The notes under the pieces: generated by a model | Database searches by the model: none | What the model saw: the letters and a program-made list of their open reading frames with translations, nothing else | Told to the model about the DNA's origin: nothing | Translations under genes and position numbers: made by a program | Shown here: positions 8,543 through 17,030 of the stretch, one piece after another | Numbering within the stretch: position 1 is the first letter of the stretch | Layout: each line of letters begins with the position of its first letter | Source of the DNA: Candidatus Rokuibacteriota bacterium | Lineage (GTDB): Bacteria; Methylomirabilota; Methylomirabilia; Rokubacteriales; CSP1-6 | DNA: 32,111 nucleotides | Direction: 5' to 3' | NCBI GenBank assembly: GCA_016866775.1 | Contig: VGLJ01000056.1 | Span: 1-32,111 of the forward strand

Positions 8543-9924
8543 ATGAGCACGGCGGGCATGGACCGCGGCTACGCGCTCGTGCGGGGCTTCGCGCGCTTCT
8601 GGCTCTGGTTCTTCTTCAAGCGCGCGCGTGCGTCATCCCGAGCGCGTGCCGCGCACGGGCTCCGTCCTGCTCTGCATCAACCATCCGAACAACCTCATCG
8701 ATTCGCTGGTCGGCGGCGCCGCGGTGCCGCGCAAGGTGCACTACCTCGCGACGGCCACGCTCTTCCGCAATCCGCCGCTCGGAAGCTTCCTGCGCTCGAT
8801 GGGCGTCATTCCGGTCTACCGCCGGCAGGACGATCCCGCGAAGATGGACAAGAACGTCCAGACGGTTCGCCGCGTGCTTCGACGCGCTCGCCGCCGGGCA
8901 CCTCGTCGCGATCTACCCGGAAGGAACCACGCACGCCGAGGCGCGCGTGCAGCGCATCAGGACCGGCGCGGCGCGGATCGCGCTCGACTTCGAGGACAAG
9001 CACCCGGGGCGGCTCACGATGATCCCGGTCGGCCTCACCTTCGAGGCGCGGCACGCGTTCCGCGGCCACGTGCTCGCGTCGTTCGGTGAGCATGTGCCGG
9101 TCTCGCCCTATCTCGAGGCGTACCGCAGGGATCCCGTGAAGGCGGTCGACGCGCTCACCGACGCGCTCCAGTGGGCGATGGAAGCCGAGGTCGTGAACGT
9201 CGAGCGCGTCGACGACGCGCGGCTCGTGAGCGCGGTCGAAGCGCTCTACCGCGACGACCTCGCGCGCGAGGTGCGCGAGTCGCGCGGCATCGCGCCGCAC
9301 GAGGTCGATCTGATCCGGCTCTCCCGTGGCATCGTGGACGCGGTCGACTGGTTCAAGGCCAACGACCCGGGACGCGTCGAGTCGCTGTGGCAGCAGATCC
9401 AGTCCTATCGCGCGCTGCTCGCCGAGTACCGCGTGCGCGACGACGCCGTCCGCGGGTGGCTCACGCGCCGTCCGCGGCGCGAGCATCTGACGCGCGGCTG
9501 GGCCGCGCTCGTCGGCTTCCCGATCTTCGTGTACGGCGCGGTCGTGAACGCGCTGCCGTACTACCTCCCCCGCTGGCTCGCGCGCCGCTTCGCGCATCAC
9601 GAGACCGACTACATGACGATTCGCCTCCTCTCCGGCATCGTCGCGTTCCCGCTCTTCTGGGGGCTCGAGACGTGGGTGGTGTCGTGGTGGGCGACCCTGC
9701 GCGCGACGGCGGCGTTCGCGGTTTCGCTGCCGGTTTCGGGCCTGATCGCGTACCGTTATCTGGTTGGGGCGAAGCACTTCCGGTCGAGCCTCCGGCTGGC
9801 CCGGCTCGGGATCCTGCACGGCCCCGTCCGCAGCCGCCTCATCGCGGAGCGATCGGCGATCATCGACGAGCGCGAGCGCGCGAAGCGCGACTACCTGACC
9901 GCGACGAAAGGAAGCAGCTTTTGA
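8543..9924 (+). pseudogene. Lysophospholipid acyltransferase (PlsC-like), two frameshifts
   Basis: Three frames together encode one PlsC-domain acyltransferase of about 460 residues. The first piece (from 8543) gives GYALVRGFARFWLWFFFKR. The second (from about 8630) gives VPRTGSVLLCINHPNNLIDSLVGG, with the NH...D catalytic motif, on to MGVIPVYRR. The third (from about 8866) gives FDALAAGHLVAIYPEGTTHAE, with the EGT motif, then a long C-terminal region with two or three membrane segments (LVGFPIFVYGAVVNALPYYL; FPLFWGLETWVVSWW). The first break lies in an alternating CG tract near 8621-8628, where one CG unit is missing, and the second is an extra G at 8864-8865. Both are typical of slippage or read error, so the gene may be intact in the organism. 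It would acylate lysophospholipids in the membrane. Confidence 0.8.
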
Positions 9925-10865
9925 GCATCCATCGCCTGGAGGAGATGTCGACGCCCGCGCTCGACGCGCTCGATCGCGCGCGCACCGCGGTGATCCTCAC
10001 CGTGAGCCCGCTCGAGGAGCACGGCCCGCACCTGCCCGTCGGCGTCGACGCGTTCGCGGCGCGGCACTTCGCGCGCGCGGTGGCCGAGCGGCTGACGGCG
10101 CGCCGGCCCGACTGGTCGGTCGTGCTCGCGCCGACGCTCCACCTCGGCTCGTTCACGTTCGAGACCGTCGGCACGGTGAACGTCCGGCAGCGTGTCGTGC
10201 GCGACACGCTGATCGACTACGGGCGCTCGCTGGCGCGCGCGCGCTTTCGCTGGATCTTCATCGCGAACGGCCACGGCGGGCCCGGCCACCTCACGGCGCT
10301 CGAGGAAGCGTCCGCGATCGTCTCGCGGCGCTACGAGATCACGATGGCGTCGCTCACCGGCTACCTCGCGTGGGAGTTCTTCCGCGGCCGCTACCTGCCC
10401 GAGATCGAGGCCGCGCTCGGCCGCGCGCTCAGCGACGAGGAGCGCCGCGCGTTCGCCGAGGACGCGCACGGCGGCTGGCGGGAGACGTCGCTCATGCTGA
10501 TGCTGCGGCCCGAGCTCGTCGACGGCTCGTGTCGCGATCTGCCGCCCGCGCACTATTCACTGCCCGAGCGCGTGCTGCCGAACTATCCGCTGCGCGACGG
10601 CGGGCAGGGCTACGTCGGCCATCCCGCGCTCGCGGATCCCACGTTCGCGAAGGCGACCGTCGAGGTCCTGATGACCGAGGCGATGGAGATGATCGAGGGC
10701 CTGCTCGACGGCCGGCTCACGCCCGCGGATCGACGCTCGCCGTTCTTCGCGCTCCCGGTCTTTCGCACGAACTTCTGGCGCGCCGCCGCGGCCGCGGGTG
10801 TCGCCGTCGCGGCGGGCGCCGCGTGGTACGCCGGATTCAAGCGGGGCAGAGGGAAGGCGACGTGA
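9921..10865 (+). CDS. Creatininase family amidohydrolase with C-terminal membrane segment
   Basis: A 314-residue creatininase/creatinine amidohydrolase superfamily protein. Metal and catalytic motifs are visible: SPLEEHGPHLPVGVD near residue 30, IANGHGGPGH near 115, and DAHGGWRETS near 190 with the metal-binding Glu. Such enzymes open cyclic amides (creatinine, formamidopyrimidines, mycofactocin precursors); the substrate cannot be read here. Residues about 285-305 (AAAAAGVAVAAGAAWYAG) form a single hydrophobic helix flanked by Arg/Lys, an unusual tail that would anchor the domain to the membrane. The TTG start at 9921 overlaps the acyltransferase stop (TTGA) and has AAAGGAAG seven bases upstream, better than any later ATG. 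Confidence 0.85.
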   Translation: MSIHRLEEMSTPALDALDRARTAVILTVSPLEEHGPHLPVGVDAFAARHFARAVAERLTARRPDWSVVLAPTLHLGSFTFETVGTVNVRQRVVRDTLIDYGRSLARARFRWIFIANGHGGPGHLTALEEASAIVSRRYEITMASLTGYLAWEFFRGRYLPEIEAALGRALSDEERRAFAEDAHGGWRETSLMLMLRPELVDGSCRDLPPAHYSLPERVLPNYPLRDGGQGYVGHPALADPTFAKATVEVLMTEAMEMIEGLLDGRLTPADRRSPFFALPVFRTNFWRAAAAAGVAVAAGAAWYAGFKRGRGKAT

Positions 10866-10872
10866 CGGCTCG

Positions 10873-12333
10873 CTAGATCCGCCAGCCCTTGTCGACGTAG
10901 CGCACACCGTCGACTTCCGAGATCTGCACGACCGCGCGGTAACGGCCCGCGCCCGCTTCGGCCGTGTGGAGCCGCGTCTGCACCGGCACCTGCTCTTCGT
11001 CGGGACCGTCCACGAGCGCCTCACGCAGCACGCGACCGTCGACGCCGTCTCCGTCCAGCCCGTGCAGCGCGAGGATCGTCGGCGTCACGTCGACGTTCCC
11101 CGCGGGTGTGCCGACGACCGCGCCGCGCTTGAACGCCGGACCCCACGCGAGCAGCGTGCTCCGGATCGTCCACGGGCTCAAGCTGCCGTGGTCGCTCGTC
11201 ACCTTCGAGCCGGCGTCGCCGACGTCCGTGCCGGCCACACCGAACGCGTTGCGCGCCGACGTCCACGGGAACGTGAACAGGATGTCGGGCGCCCACGCGG
11301 GATGATCGACGTGGACCAGCTCGAGCGGAAACGTGCCCTCGGCGGCGCCTCCGGCGCTGCCTTCGGCGCTGCCGCCCGCCGTGAAGATCACGCCGATCCA
11401 CGGGCGTGACTGAAGGAACGCGACGATCTTCTGCACGCGCTCGAGCGCCCGGTCCTTCACGTAGAGCGCCATCGCCTGACCGCTGCTCGCGACGACGAGG
11501 TCGTCGGAGTCCGGCCCCGACTTCAACCCCGCCTCGATGAGCTCGCGCGCCACGTGGACCGTGCCCACGTTCACGCCGAAGCCGTGATCGGAGGCGACGA
11601 GCACGTCCGCGTCGACGCCGTCCAGGATCAGCCCGATGTGCCGGTCCGCGTTGTGGATGGACGCCCGTGCCTCCGGCGATCCGGCGCCGGCCGTGTGCTG
11701 GGTGTGGTCGGGCTCGGTGATCCAGTTGATCACCACGTCGGGACGCAGCTCGGGCAGCACGTAGTCTTTCAGCACGGTCTGGGTCCAGTCGACCGCGGCG
11801 TCGAAGCGCTCGGCGAGCCCGCCCTTCACCGGCGCGGCACCGAAGCGCCTCAGGATCGCGGCGTTGACGTCCGGAGGGAACGCGACGTGCCCGGCGCCGA
11901 AATAGCCGTTGACGAGCACGCCGACACCTTCTGGCGCGTCCGGATTCAGCAGGAACGCGCTGCCCGTCGAGCCCGAGCTCACTGCGGCGAGCGTGCGGCC
12001 CCGGGACGCGAGCCGCTGCGCAAGTGTGTGCGCCCGGGCCGTCGGGTGCGCGCGACGGAGGGCGACGAGCTTGCGCCAGTCGTCGTTGCTGAATGCGCCG
12101 CGCGGATCGACGGACGGGACGTACAGCGTGTTGCCCAGGATCCCGTGCCGGCGAGGATGCGCGCCGGTCGCGATCGTCGCCGCGTTGACGCGCGTCACGG
12201 TCGGAAACGCCGCGTGACCGGCCGCGAAGCTCACGCCCTCCGCGCGAAGGCGGTGCAGCGTCGGCGTGTCCCCGGCGGTGATGCTGTCGGGCCGGAGCCC
12301 GTCGACCACGAAGACCAGCGTGAGGCGTGGCAT
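10873..12333 (-). CDS. Alkaline phosphatase superfamily protein (NPP-type phosphodiesterase/pyrophosphatase)
   Basis: A 486-residue member of the alkaline phosphatase superfamily, closest in motif to nucleotide pyrophosphatase/phosphodiesterases. Two-metal site residues are visible: D11 in VFVVDGLRPD, the probable nucleophile T47 in FPTVTRVNAATIATGAHP, the EPDHTQHTAG motif, DVLVASDHGFG, and TSDHGSLSPW. The C-terminal part contains NVDVTPTILALHGL, which is common in secreted or periplasmic members. No clear signal peptide is present at the chosen start (MPRLTLVFVVDG), which places the first metal ligand at the usual position; longer upstream starts are possible. It hydrolyses a phosphodiester, pyrophosphate or phosphonate bond; the substrate is unknown. 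It converges with the creatininase gene with only seven bases between. Confidence 0.85.
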   Translation of the reverse strand: MPRLTLVFVVDGLRPDSITAGDTPTLHRLRAEGVSFAAGHAAFPTVTRVNAATIATGAHPRRHGILGNTLYVPSVDPRGAFSNDDWRKLVALRRAHPTARAHTLAQRLASRGRTLAAVSSGSTGSAFLLNPDAPEGVGVLVNGYFGAGHVAFPPDVNAAILRRFGAAPVKGGLAERFDAAVDWTQTVLKDYVLPELRPDVVINWITEPDHTQHTAGAGSPEARASIHNADRHIGLILDGVDADVLVASDHGFGVNVGTVHVARELIEAGLKSGPDSDDLVVASSGQAMALYVKDRALERVQKIVAFLQSRPWIGVIFTAGGSAEGSAGGAAEGTFPLELVHVDHPAWAPDILFTFPWTSARNAFGVAGTDVGDAGSKVTSDHGSLSPWTIRSTLLAWGPAFKRGAVVGTPAGNVDVTPTILALHGLDGDGVDGRVLREALVDGPDEEQVPVQTRLHTAEAGAGRYRAVVQISEVDGVRYVDKGWRI

Positions 12334-12349
12334 GGACGGCTTCTTTGAA

Positions 12350-12380
12350 CATGGGGGCCCCATGGCACAGGACCCCCATG
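12350..12380. promoter_or_regulatory. Inverted repeat in divergent promoter region
   Basis: CATGGGGG at 12350-12357 and CCCCCATG at 12373-12380 form a perfect 8-base inverted repeat with a 15-base centre. It lies in the 68-base gap between the divergent phosphodiesterase and enoyl-CoA hydratase genes. This is a plausible operator; the regulator is unknown. Confidence 0.4.
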
Positions 12381-12401
12381 CCCCGTATATCATGCGAGCC
12401 G

Positions 12402-13160
12402 ATGGCCGAGCACCTGGTTGATCTCACCGACGTCGCCGATGGCGTCGCGCGCCTCACACTCTGTCGCCCGCAGGCGCTCAACGCGCTGAACCGCGACCTC
12501 ACCGGCGCGCTGGAGGACGCGGTCGCGAAGGTGGGCGCGCGCGCCGACCTGCGCGTGCTCGTGCTCTTCGGTCAAGGCCGCGCGTTCTGCGCGGGGAACG
12601 ACATCACCGAGATGTCGACGCTCGTGCCCGACGAGGCCGAAGCGCTCGCGCTGCGCCAGGCGAAGCTGATGGACGCGTTCTCGCGGCTGCCGCAGGTCAC
12701 GCTCGCCGCGGTCGACGGGCACGCGCTCGGCGGTGGCTTCATGCTCGCGATCGCGCAGGACCTGCGCATCGCGTCCGACCGCGCGCGCTTCGCGCTGCCG
12801 GAGGTGACGCTCGGGTTCAACCCGGCCTACGGCATCGCGCGGGCGCTCGACGTGCTCGGCGGCGGCGCGGCGCGCGATCTCCTGCTGACCGGCCGGACCG
12901 TGCGCGCCACCGACGCGCTTCGCATGGGGCTCGTGACCCGTGTCGTCGCGCCGCCCACGCTCGAGGCGAGCGCGCTCACGTGGGCGGAGGAGATCGCGAA
13001 GTCGCCGCGCGCGGGGCTGGCCGCGACGAAGGCGATCGTCGCGGACATCCGCGCCGGGCTCAAGGGCCGCGAGCCCGAGGCGTACGGCGCCGCGCTGCGG
13101 ACGAGCCCGGAAGCCCGCGCGCGCATCGACGCCTTCATCACTCGCAAGCGCGGCGGCTGA
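12402..13160 (+). CDS. Enoyl-CoA hydratase/isomerase family protein
   Basis: A 252-residue crotonase-fold protein acting on acyl-CoA thioesters in the cytoplasm. The oxyanion-hole segments are clear: GRAFCAGNDITEM and AVDGHALGGGFMLA. The second catalytic glutamate (E164 of rat mitochondrial hydratase) is kept in ALPEVTLGFNP. The position of the first (E144, in the GGGCELA motif) is Met here (GGGFML), so it may be an isomerase, a one-Glu hydratase or another crotonase reaction. The start is the ATG giving MAEHLVDLTDV; an in-frame ATG 24 bases earlier is possible. Two bases separate its stop from the acyl-CoA synthetase start, so they form an operon and probably a short acyl activation/oxidation route. 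Confidence 0.88.
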   Translation: MAEHLVDLTDVADGVARLTLCRPQALNALNRDLTGALEDAVAKVGARADLRVLVLFGQGRAFCAGNDITEMSTLVPDEAEALALRQAKLMDAFSRLPQVTLAAVDGHALGGGFMLAIAQDLRIASDRARFALPEVTLGFNPAYGIARALDVLGGGAARDLLLTGRTVRATDALRMGLVTRVVAPPTLEASALTWAEEIAKSPRAGLAATKAIVADIRAGLKGREPEAYGAALRTSPEARARIDAFITRKRGG

Positions 13161-13162
13161 GC

Positions 13163-14794
13163 ATGGCGCAGATGCGCGACTACGCGACGACGATGCGCGA
13201 GTTCCGCCTCGCGGTGCCGCCGCGCTTCAACTGGGCGTACGACACGTTCGACGCGTGGGCGCGCGACCCGGCGAAGCTGGCGCTGCTCTGGGTCTCGCCG
13301 GACGGGCAGCCACGGCACTTCACGTTCGCCGAGATGGGCGAGCGCTCGCGGCGCTTCGCGAACGTGCTCGCCGGCCTCGGCGTGGCGCCGGGCGAGCGCG
13401 TCTTCATCATGCTGCCGCGCGTGTGGCAGTTCTGGGAAATGGTGCTGGGCAGCATCCGGGCGCGCGCGGTCTCGATGCCGGGCACGACGCTGCTGACGAC
13501 GAAGGACATCCAGTACCGGCTGACGGTCAGCGACGCGTCGGTCGTGATCACCGACGAGGAGAACGCGCCGAAGATCGACCACGTGCTCGCCGAGTGTCCG
13601 AGCGTGAAGCATCGCATCGTCCTTGGACGCGCGGGCGGCGGGTGGTTGGCATACGAACGTCTCATGGCGCGCGCGTCGGCGTCGCTCGCGCATCCCGGCA
13701 ACGCGAGCAGCGATCCGATGATGATCTACTTCACGTCGGGCACGACCGGCTACCCGAAGATGGTGCTCCACACGCACGCGTCGTACCCGATCGGCCACGT
13801 CATCACCGGCAGCTTCTGGCTCACCAACACGCCCGCCGACCTCCACTGGACGATCTCCGACACCGGCTGGGCGCAGGTCGCGTGGACGCACTTCTTCGGG
13901 CCGTGGAACATGGGCGCCGCGATCTTCGTCTGGGACGCGCGCGGCAAGAAGTTCGAGCCCGCGCAGACCCTCGAGATGCTCGAGCGGTTTCCGATCACCA
14001 CGTTCTTCGCGCCGCCGACCGCGTACCGGATGTTCGTGCAGGAGCCGTTGAAGCGATACGCCTTCCGCACGCTGCGGCACTGCATGGGCGCCGGCGAAGC
14101 CGTCAATCCCGAGGTGATCGACGCGTGGCGCGAGGGCACGGGGCATCACATCTACGAAGCGTACGGACAGACCGAGACCGTGCTCCTGGCGGCGACGTAT
14201 CCCGTGATCCGCTGGAAGCCGGGCTCGATGGGGCTCACCGCGCCCGGCCACACGCTCGGCATCATCGACGATGACGGCCACGAGCTGCCGCGCGGCACCG
14301 AAGGCGAGATCGCCGTGCGCGTGCGGCCCGAGCGCCCGGTCGGATTGTTCCGCGAGTACTGGCGCAATCCCGAGGCGACGGAGCGGTGTCATCGCGGCGA
14401 CTGGTACGCGACGGGTGATCGCGCCACGATGGACGACGACGGCTATCTCTGGTTCATCGGCCGCGCGGACGACGTCATCAACAGCGCGTCGTATCGGATC
14501 GGGCCGTTCGAGGTGGAGTCCGCGCTGGTCGAGCACGCGGCGGTGGCCGAGGCGGCGGTGATCGGCAAGGCGGATCCGCTGCGCGGCGAGATCGTGAAGG
14601 CGTTCGTCGTGCTGGCGCCCGGCCACGCGGGGTCGGCCACGCTCGTCGCCGAGCTGCAGGAGCACGTGAAGACGGTCACCGCGCCGTACAAGTATCCGCG
14701 AGAGATCGAGTTCGTGACCGACCTGCCGAAGACGATCAGCGGCAAGATCCGCCGCACGGAGCTCCGCGACATGGAGCGCCGCCGGAGCGGGTAG
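13163..14794 (+). CDS. AMP-forming acyl-CoA synthetase (medium-chain/ACSM-like)
   Basis: A 543-residue member of the ANL adenylating family that activates a carboxylic acid to acyl-AMP and then acyl-CoA. Core motifs in order are MIYFTSGTTGYPKM (A3, P-loop), YEAYGQTETV (A5), YATGDRATMDDDGYLWFIGRADDVI (A7/A8), and PKTISGKIRRTEL (A10) with catalytic K528. The sequence W-x-x-SDTGWAQ is typical of the medium-chain and benzoate/acetate-like group rather than long-chain ligases. Length is normal and the frame is intact. It follows the crotonase gene by two bases. The substrate is probably a medium-chain or aromatic acid, but this is inferred from subfamily resemblance only. Confidence 0.9.
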   Translation: MAQMRDYATTMREFRLAVPPRFNWAYDTFDAWARDPAKLALLWVSPDGQPRHFTFAEMGERSRRFANVLAGLGVAPGERVFIMLPRVWQFWEMVLGSIRARAVSMPGTTLLTTKDIQYRLTVSDASVVITDEENAPKIDHVLAECPSVKHRIVLGRAGGGWLAYERLMARASASLAHPGNASSDPMMIYFTSGTTGYPKMVLHTHASYPIGHVITGSFWLTNTPADLHWTISDTGWAQVAWTHFFGPWNMGAAIFVWDARGKKFEPAQTLEMLERFPITTFFAPPTAYRMFVQEPLKRYAFRTLRHCMGAGEAVNPEVIDAWREGTGHHIYEAYGQTETVLLAATYPVIRWKPGSMGLTAPGHTLGIIDDDGHELPRGTEGEIAVRVRPERPVGLFREYWRNPEATERCHRGDWYATGDRATMDDDGYLWFIGRADDVINSASYRIGPFEVESALVEHAAVAEAAVIGKADPLRGEIVKAFVVLAPGHAGSATLVAELQEHVKTVTAPYKYPREIEFVTDLPKTISGKIRRTELRDMERRRSG

Positions 14795-14853
14795 CCCGTA
14801 TCAAAGATCAGACATACACGCGCTCGCGCCTCCGCTCGTCTCACACGGGCGAA

Positions 14854-14858
14854 GGAGG
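14854..14858 (+). promoter_or_regulatory. Shine-Dalgarno deciding the nuclease start
   Basis: GGAGG lies two bases from the first in-frame ATG (14861) and eight from the second (14867). The second has the normal spacing. Confidence 0.6.
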
Positions 14859-14866
14859 CGATGTCG

Positions 14867-15235
14867 ATGCGCGTGCTCCTCTTCGTCGCGCTCGTGCTGC
14901 TTGCGTGCGGCGCCCACGCCGCTGTTGCCCGCGAAACCCGGCGTCAGACGCTGACCGCTGCCTCGATTCATGTGCACGACGGCGACACGTTCTACGTCGG
15001 CGCGGAAGCGTTCAGGCTGCGCGGCATCGACACACCGGAGCTCGGCCAGCCACGCGCCGGGCCAGCTCGCGAGCGCCTGCGTGCGCTCCTGCATGGGGGG
15101 CCGGTGATCCTCGTCCCGCGCGGCGAAGACGTCTACGGCCGGACACTCGTCGACGTCTACGTCGGCGGCCGCAGCGTGGCGCGCATCCTGAAAGCCGAGG
15201 GGTACGCGAAGCGGCGCGCGAAGCCTCTCCGGTGA
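14867..15235 (+). CDS. Secreted SNase-like (thermonuclease) protein
   Basis: About 122 residues, with an N-terminal signal peptide (VLLFVALVLLACGAHAA, possibly a lipoprotein signal around LLAC) followed by a short staphylococcal-nuclease fold. Active-site equivalents are all visible: DGDTF (Asp), RLRGIDTPEL (Arg, Asp, Glu) and DVYGRTLVDVY (Arg). It would cleave DNA or RNA outside the cytoplasm with calcium. The C-terminus (LKAEGYAKRRAKPLR) is shorter than in the Staphylococcus enzyme but like other short SNase-domain proteins. GGAGG at 14854-14858 is eight bases from the ATG at 14867 and only two from the ATG at 14861, so the later start is preferred. Confidence 0.85.
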   Translation: MRVLLFVALVLLACGAHAAVARETRRQTLTAASIHVHDGDTFYVGAEAFRLRGIDTPELGQPRAGPARERLRALLHGGPVILVPRGEDVYGRTLVDVYVGGRSVARILKAEGYAKRRAKPLR

Positions 15236-15263
15236 GGTGCTAGACTTTGGGCGAAATGACCCG

Positions 15264-15836
15264 ATGGGTGCGACGGAGAAGATCGCGATCCTCAAGCAAC
15301 TCGTGGATCTCGTCGGCGCCACCGGCGACGCGATGAAGAAGATCACGGACGGCTTCAAGCACCTCGTGGTCGCCGCGGTGCAGGCCTACGACGCGACCAA
15401 GGCGCGTGCGCTGCATGCGCGACTCATCGAGGTCAGCGAGCTCGCGACGTCGCTCATCATCGTCCAGTCGACGCTGCCCGAGACGCTCGGCGCGTACGCG
15501 GGCCGGGCGCACGAGCTCACGGACGCCGAGCGGAGGAGCACGTGGCGCACCGTCGGCGGGCGCACGCAGCCGGTGCTCGAGCGCGTCAAGACACTGCTGG
15601 AGAAGCCCCGCGAGCAAAACGACACCGACTTCGTGGCCGAGCCCGCGTACGTGAAGCTGCGCGAGGCGCTCGAGGCACGCTCCACGCTGCTCCAGAAGCT
15701 CATGGCGATCGACCCGCCGGCGACGCCGGCCGAGCTGGACGTCGTGCGCGACGCGGCGATGCGCTATGGGCGGCTCATCCAGGAGCTGAACGCCGCGCGG
15801 GACGAGCTGAACACGTACGTGAAGGCGCTCAAGTAG
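15264..15836 (+). CDS. Helical hypothetical protein, 190 aa
   Basis: A 190-residue protein, almost entirely alpha-helical by composition (many Leu, Ala, Glu, Arg; few Gly or aromatic residues), without signal peptide, membrane segment or cysteine. It begins MGATEKIAILKQLVDLVGATGDAMKKI and ends ELNAARDELNTYVKALK, resembling a helical-bundle protein. I see no catalytic motif and do not recognise the family. The ATG at 15264 is chosen; a GTG at 15237 in the same frame overlaps the region just after the nuclease stop and is less likely. Only three bases separate its stop from the acyl-CoA dehydrogenase start, so the two are probably co-transcribed. Confidence 0.7.
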   Translation: MGATEKIAILKQLVDLVGATGDAMKKITDGFKHLVVAAVQAYDATKARALHARLIEVSELATSLIIVQSTLPETLGAYAGRAHELTDAERRSTWRTVGGRTQPVLERVKTLLEKPREQNDTDFVAEPAYVKLREALEARSTLLQKLMAIDPPATPAELDVVRDAAMRYGRLIQELNAARDELNTYVKALK

Positions 15837-15839
15837 CCC

Positions 15840-16994
15840 ATGCCGCATCCGCTCTTCACCGCCGAGCACGAGATGCTGCGGCGGTCGATCCGCAGCTTCG
15901 TCGAGAAGGAGATCACGCCGCACGTCGCCGCGTGGGAAGACGAGGGGCGTATCCCGCTCGAGGTGTGGCGGCGGCTCGGCGAGCTCGGGTTCCTCGGCCT
16001 CGAGTTCCCCACCGAGTACGGCGGTGGCGGCGCGGACTTCCTCGCCAGCGTCGTGCTCGGCGAAGAGATGGCGCGGTGCCGCTCGGGCGGCGTCGCGTTC
16101 AGCGTGCTGGTGCACACCGACATGTCGTCGCCGTGGCTCACGCGCTTCGGCACCGACGCGCAGAAGGCGAAGTACCTGCCCGGGATCATCCGCGGCGAGA
16201 CGGTCTGCGCGCTCGGCATCACGGAGCCCGGCACCGGATCCGACATGGCGGCGCTCGCCACGCGCGCGGTGCGCGACGGCCACGTCTACCGGATCACCGG
16301 CGGGAAGATCTTCATCACCAACGGCGTCTACGGCGATCTCTACTTCGTCGCCGCGCGCACGGGCGCGGGCACGGCGACGCGCCGCCACGACGGCATCTCG
16401 ATGTTCCTCGTGGAGCGCGGCCTCCCCGGCTTCACGGTCAGCCGGAAGCTCGACAAGATGGGCATGCGCGCGTCCGACACCGCCGAGCTCGCCTTCGAGG
16501 ATTGTCCCGTTCCCGCGGAGAACCTGCTCGGCGTCGAGGGGCGCGGCTTCCAGCAGCTCGCCGCGGGACTTCAGCGCGAGCGGCTGATGGCCGCCGTGCT
16601 CGCGCTCTCGGGCGCGCAGCAGGCCGTCGACGACACCGTGAGCTATCTCCACCAGCGGACGGCGTTCGGCGAGCCGCTCGCCGCGCGCCAGGTCCTGCGT
16701 CACCGCGTGGCCGACATGGCGACGGAGCTCGAGGCCGCGCGCCAGCTCGTGTATCGCGCGGCGTCGCTCTACGCCGCCGCCGAGGAGTGCGTGACCGAGG
16801 TCTCGATGGCGAAGCTCTTCGCCACGGAGGCCGCGAACCGCGTCGCGTACCAGGCGGTCCAGCTCCACGGCGGCTACGGCTACATGCGCGAGTTTCCGGT
16901 CGAGGGCTTCTTCCGCGACGTGCGCCTCTGGACGATCGCGTCGGGCACGTCCGAGGTGATGCGCGAGATCATCGCGAAGCGCCTTTTGACATAG
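15840..16994 (+). CDS. Acyl-CoA dehydrogenase
   Basis: A 384-residue flavoprotein that introduces the alpha-beta double bond in acyl-CoA and passes electrons to ETF. Family signatures are clear: [16 protein letters not shown] (FAD binding), [32 protein letters not shown], and [23 protein letters not shown]. The usual medium-chain catalytic Glu (EGT motif) is replaced (ASGTSEVMR). E247 in GLQRERLMA sits where isovaleryl- and long-chain acyl-CoA dehydrogenases keep their base, so it likely belongs to that group and acts on branched or longer acyl-CoAs. Together with the acyl-CoA synthetase and crotonase upstream it would supply the first oxidation step, although the nuclease and an unknown gene lie between. 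Confidence 0.92.
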   Translation: MPHPLFTAEHEMLRRSIRSFVEKEITPHVAAWEDEGRIPLEVWRRLGELGFLGLEFPTEYGGGGADFLASVVLGEEMARCRSGGVAFSVLVHTDMSSPWLTRFGTDAQKAKYLPGIIRGETVCALGITEPGTGSDMAALATRAVRDGHVYRITGGKIFITNGVYGDLYFVAARTGAGTATRRHDGISMFLVERGLPGFTVSRKLDKMGMRASDTAELAFEDCPVPAENLLGVEGRGFQQLAAGLQRERLMAAVLALSGAQQAVDDTVSYLHQRTAFGEPLAARQVLRHRVADMATELEAARQLVYRAASLYAAAEECVTEVSMAKLFATEAANRVAYQAVQLHGGYGYMREFPVEGFFRDVRLWTIASGTSEVMREIIAKRLLT

Positions 16995-17030
16995 GGCCCC
17001 GCCGCTGAAGGACCCCAACCCCGCCTCTCG

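Noticed and set aside
8621-8865. Recoding (programmed frameshifts) in the acyltransferase gene
   Set aside because: Two shifts at slippage-type sites without slippery heptamers are better explained as mutation or sequencing error.
15240-17018. Long minus-strand open frame opposite the acyl-CoA dehydrogenase
   Set aside because: Low-complexity Arg/His/Glu-rich product, no family resemblance; the plus strand encodes intact conserved proteins.
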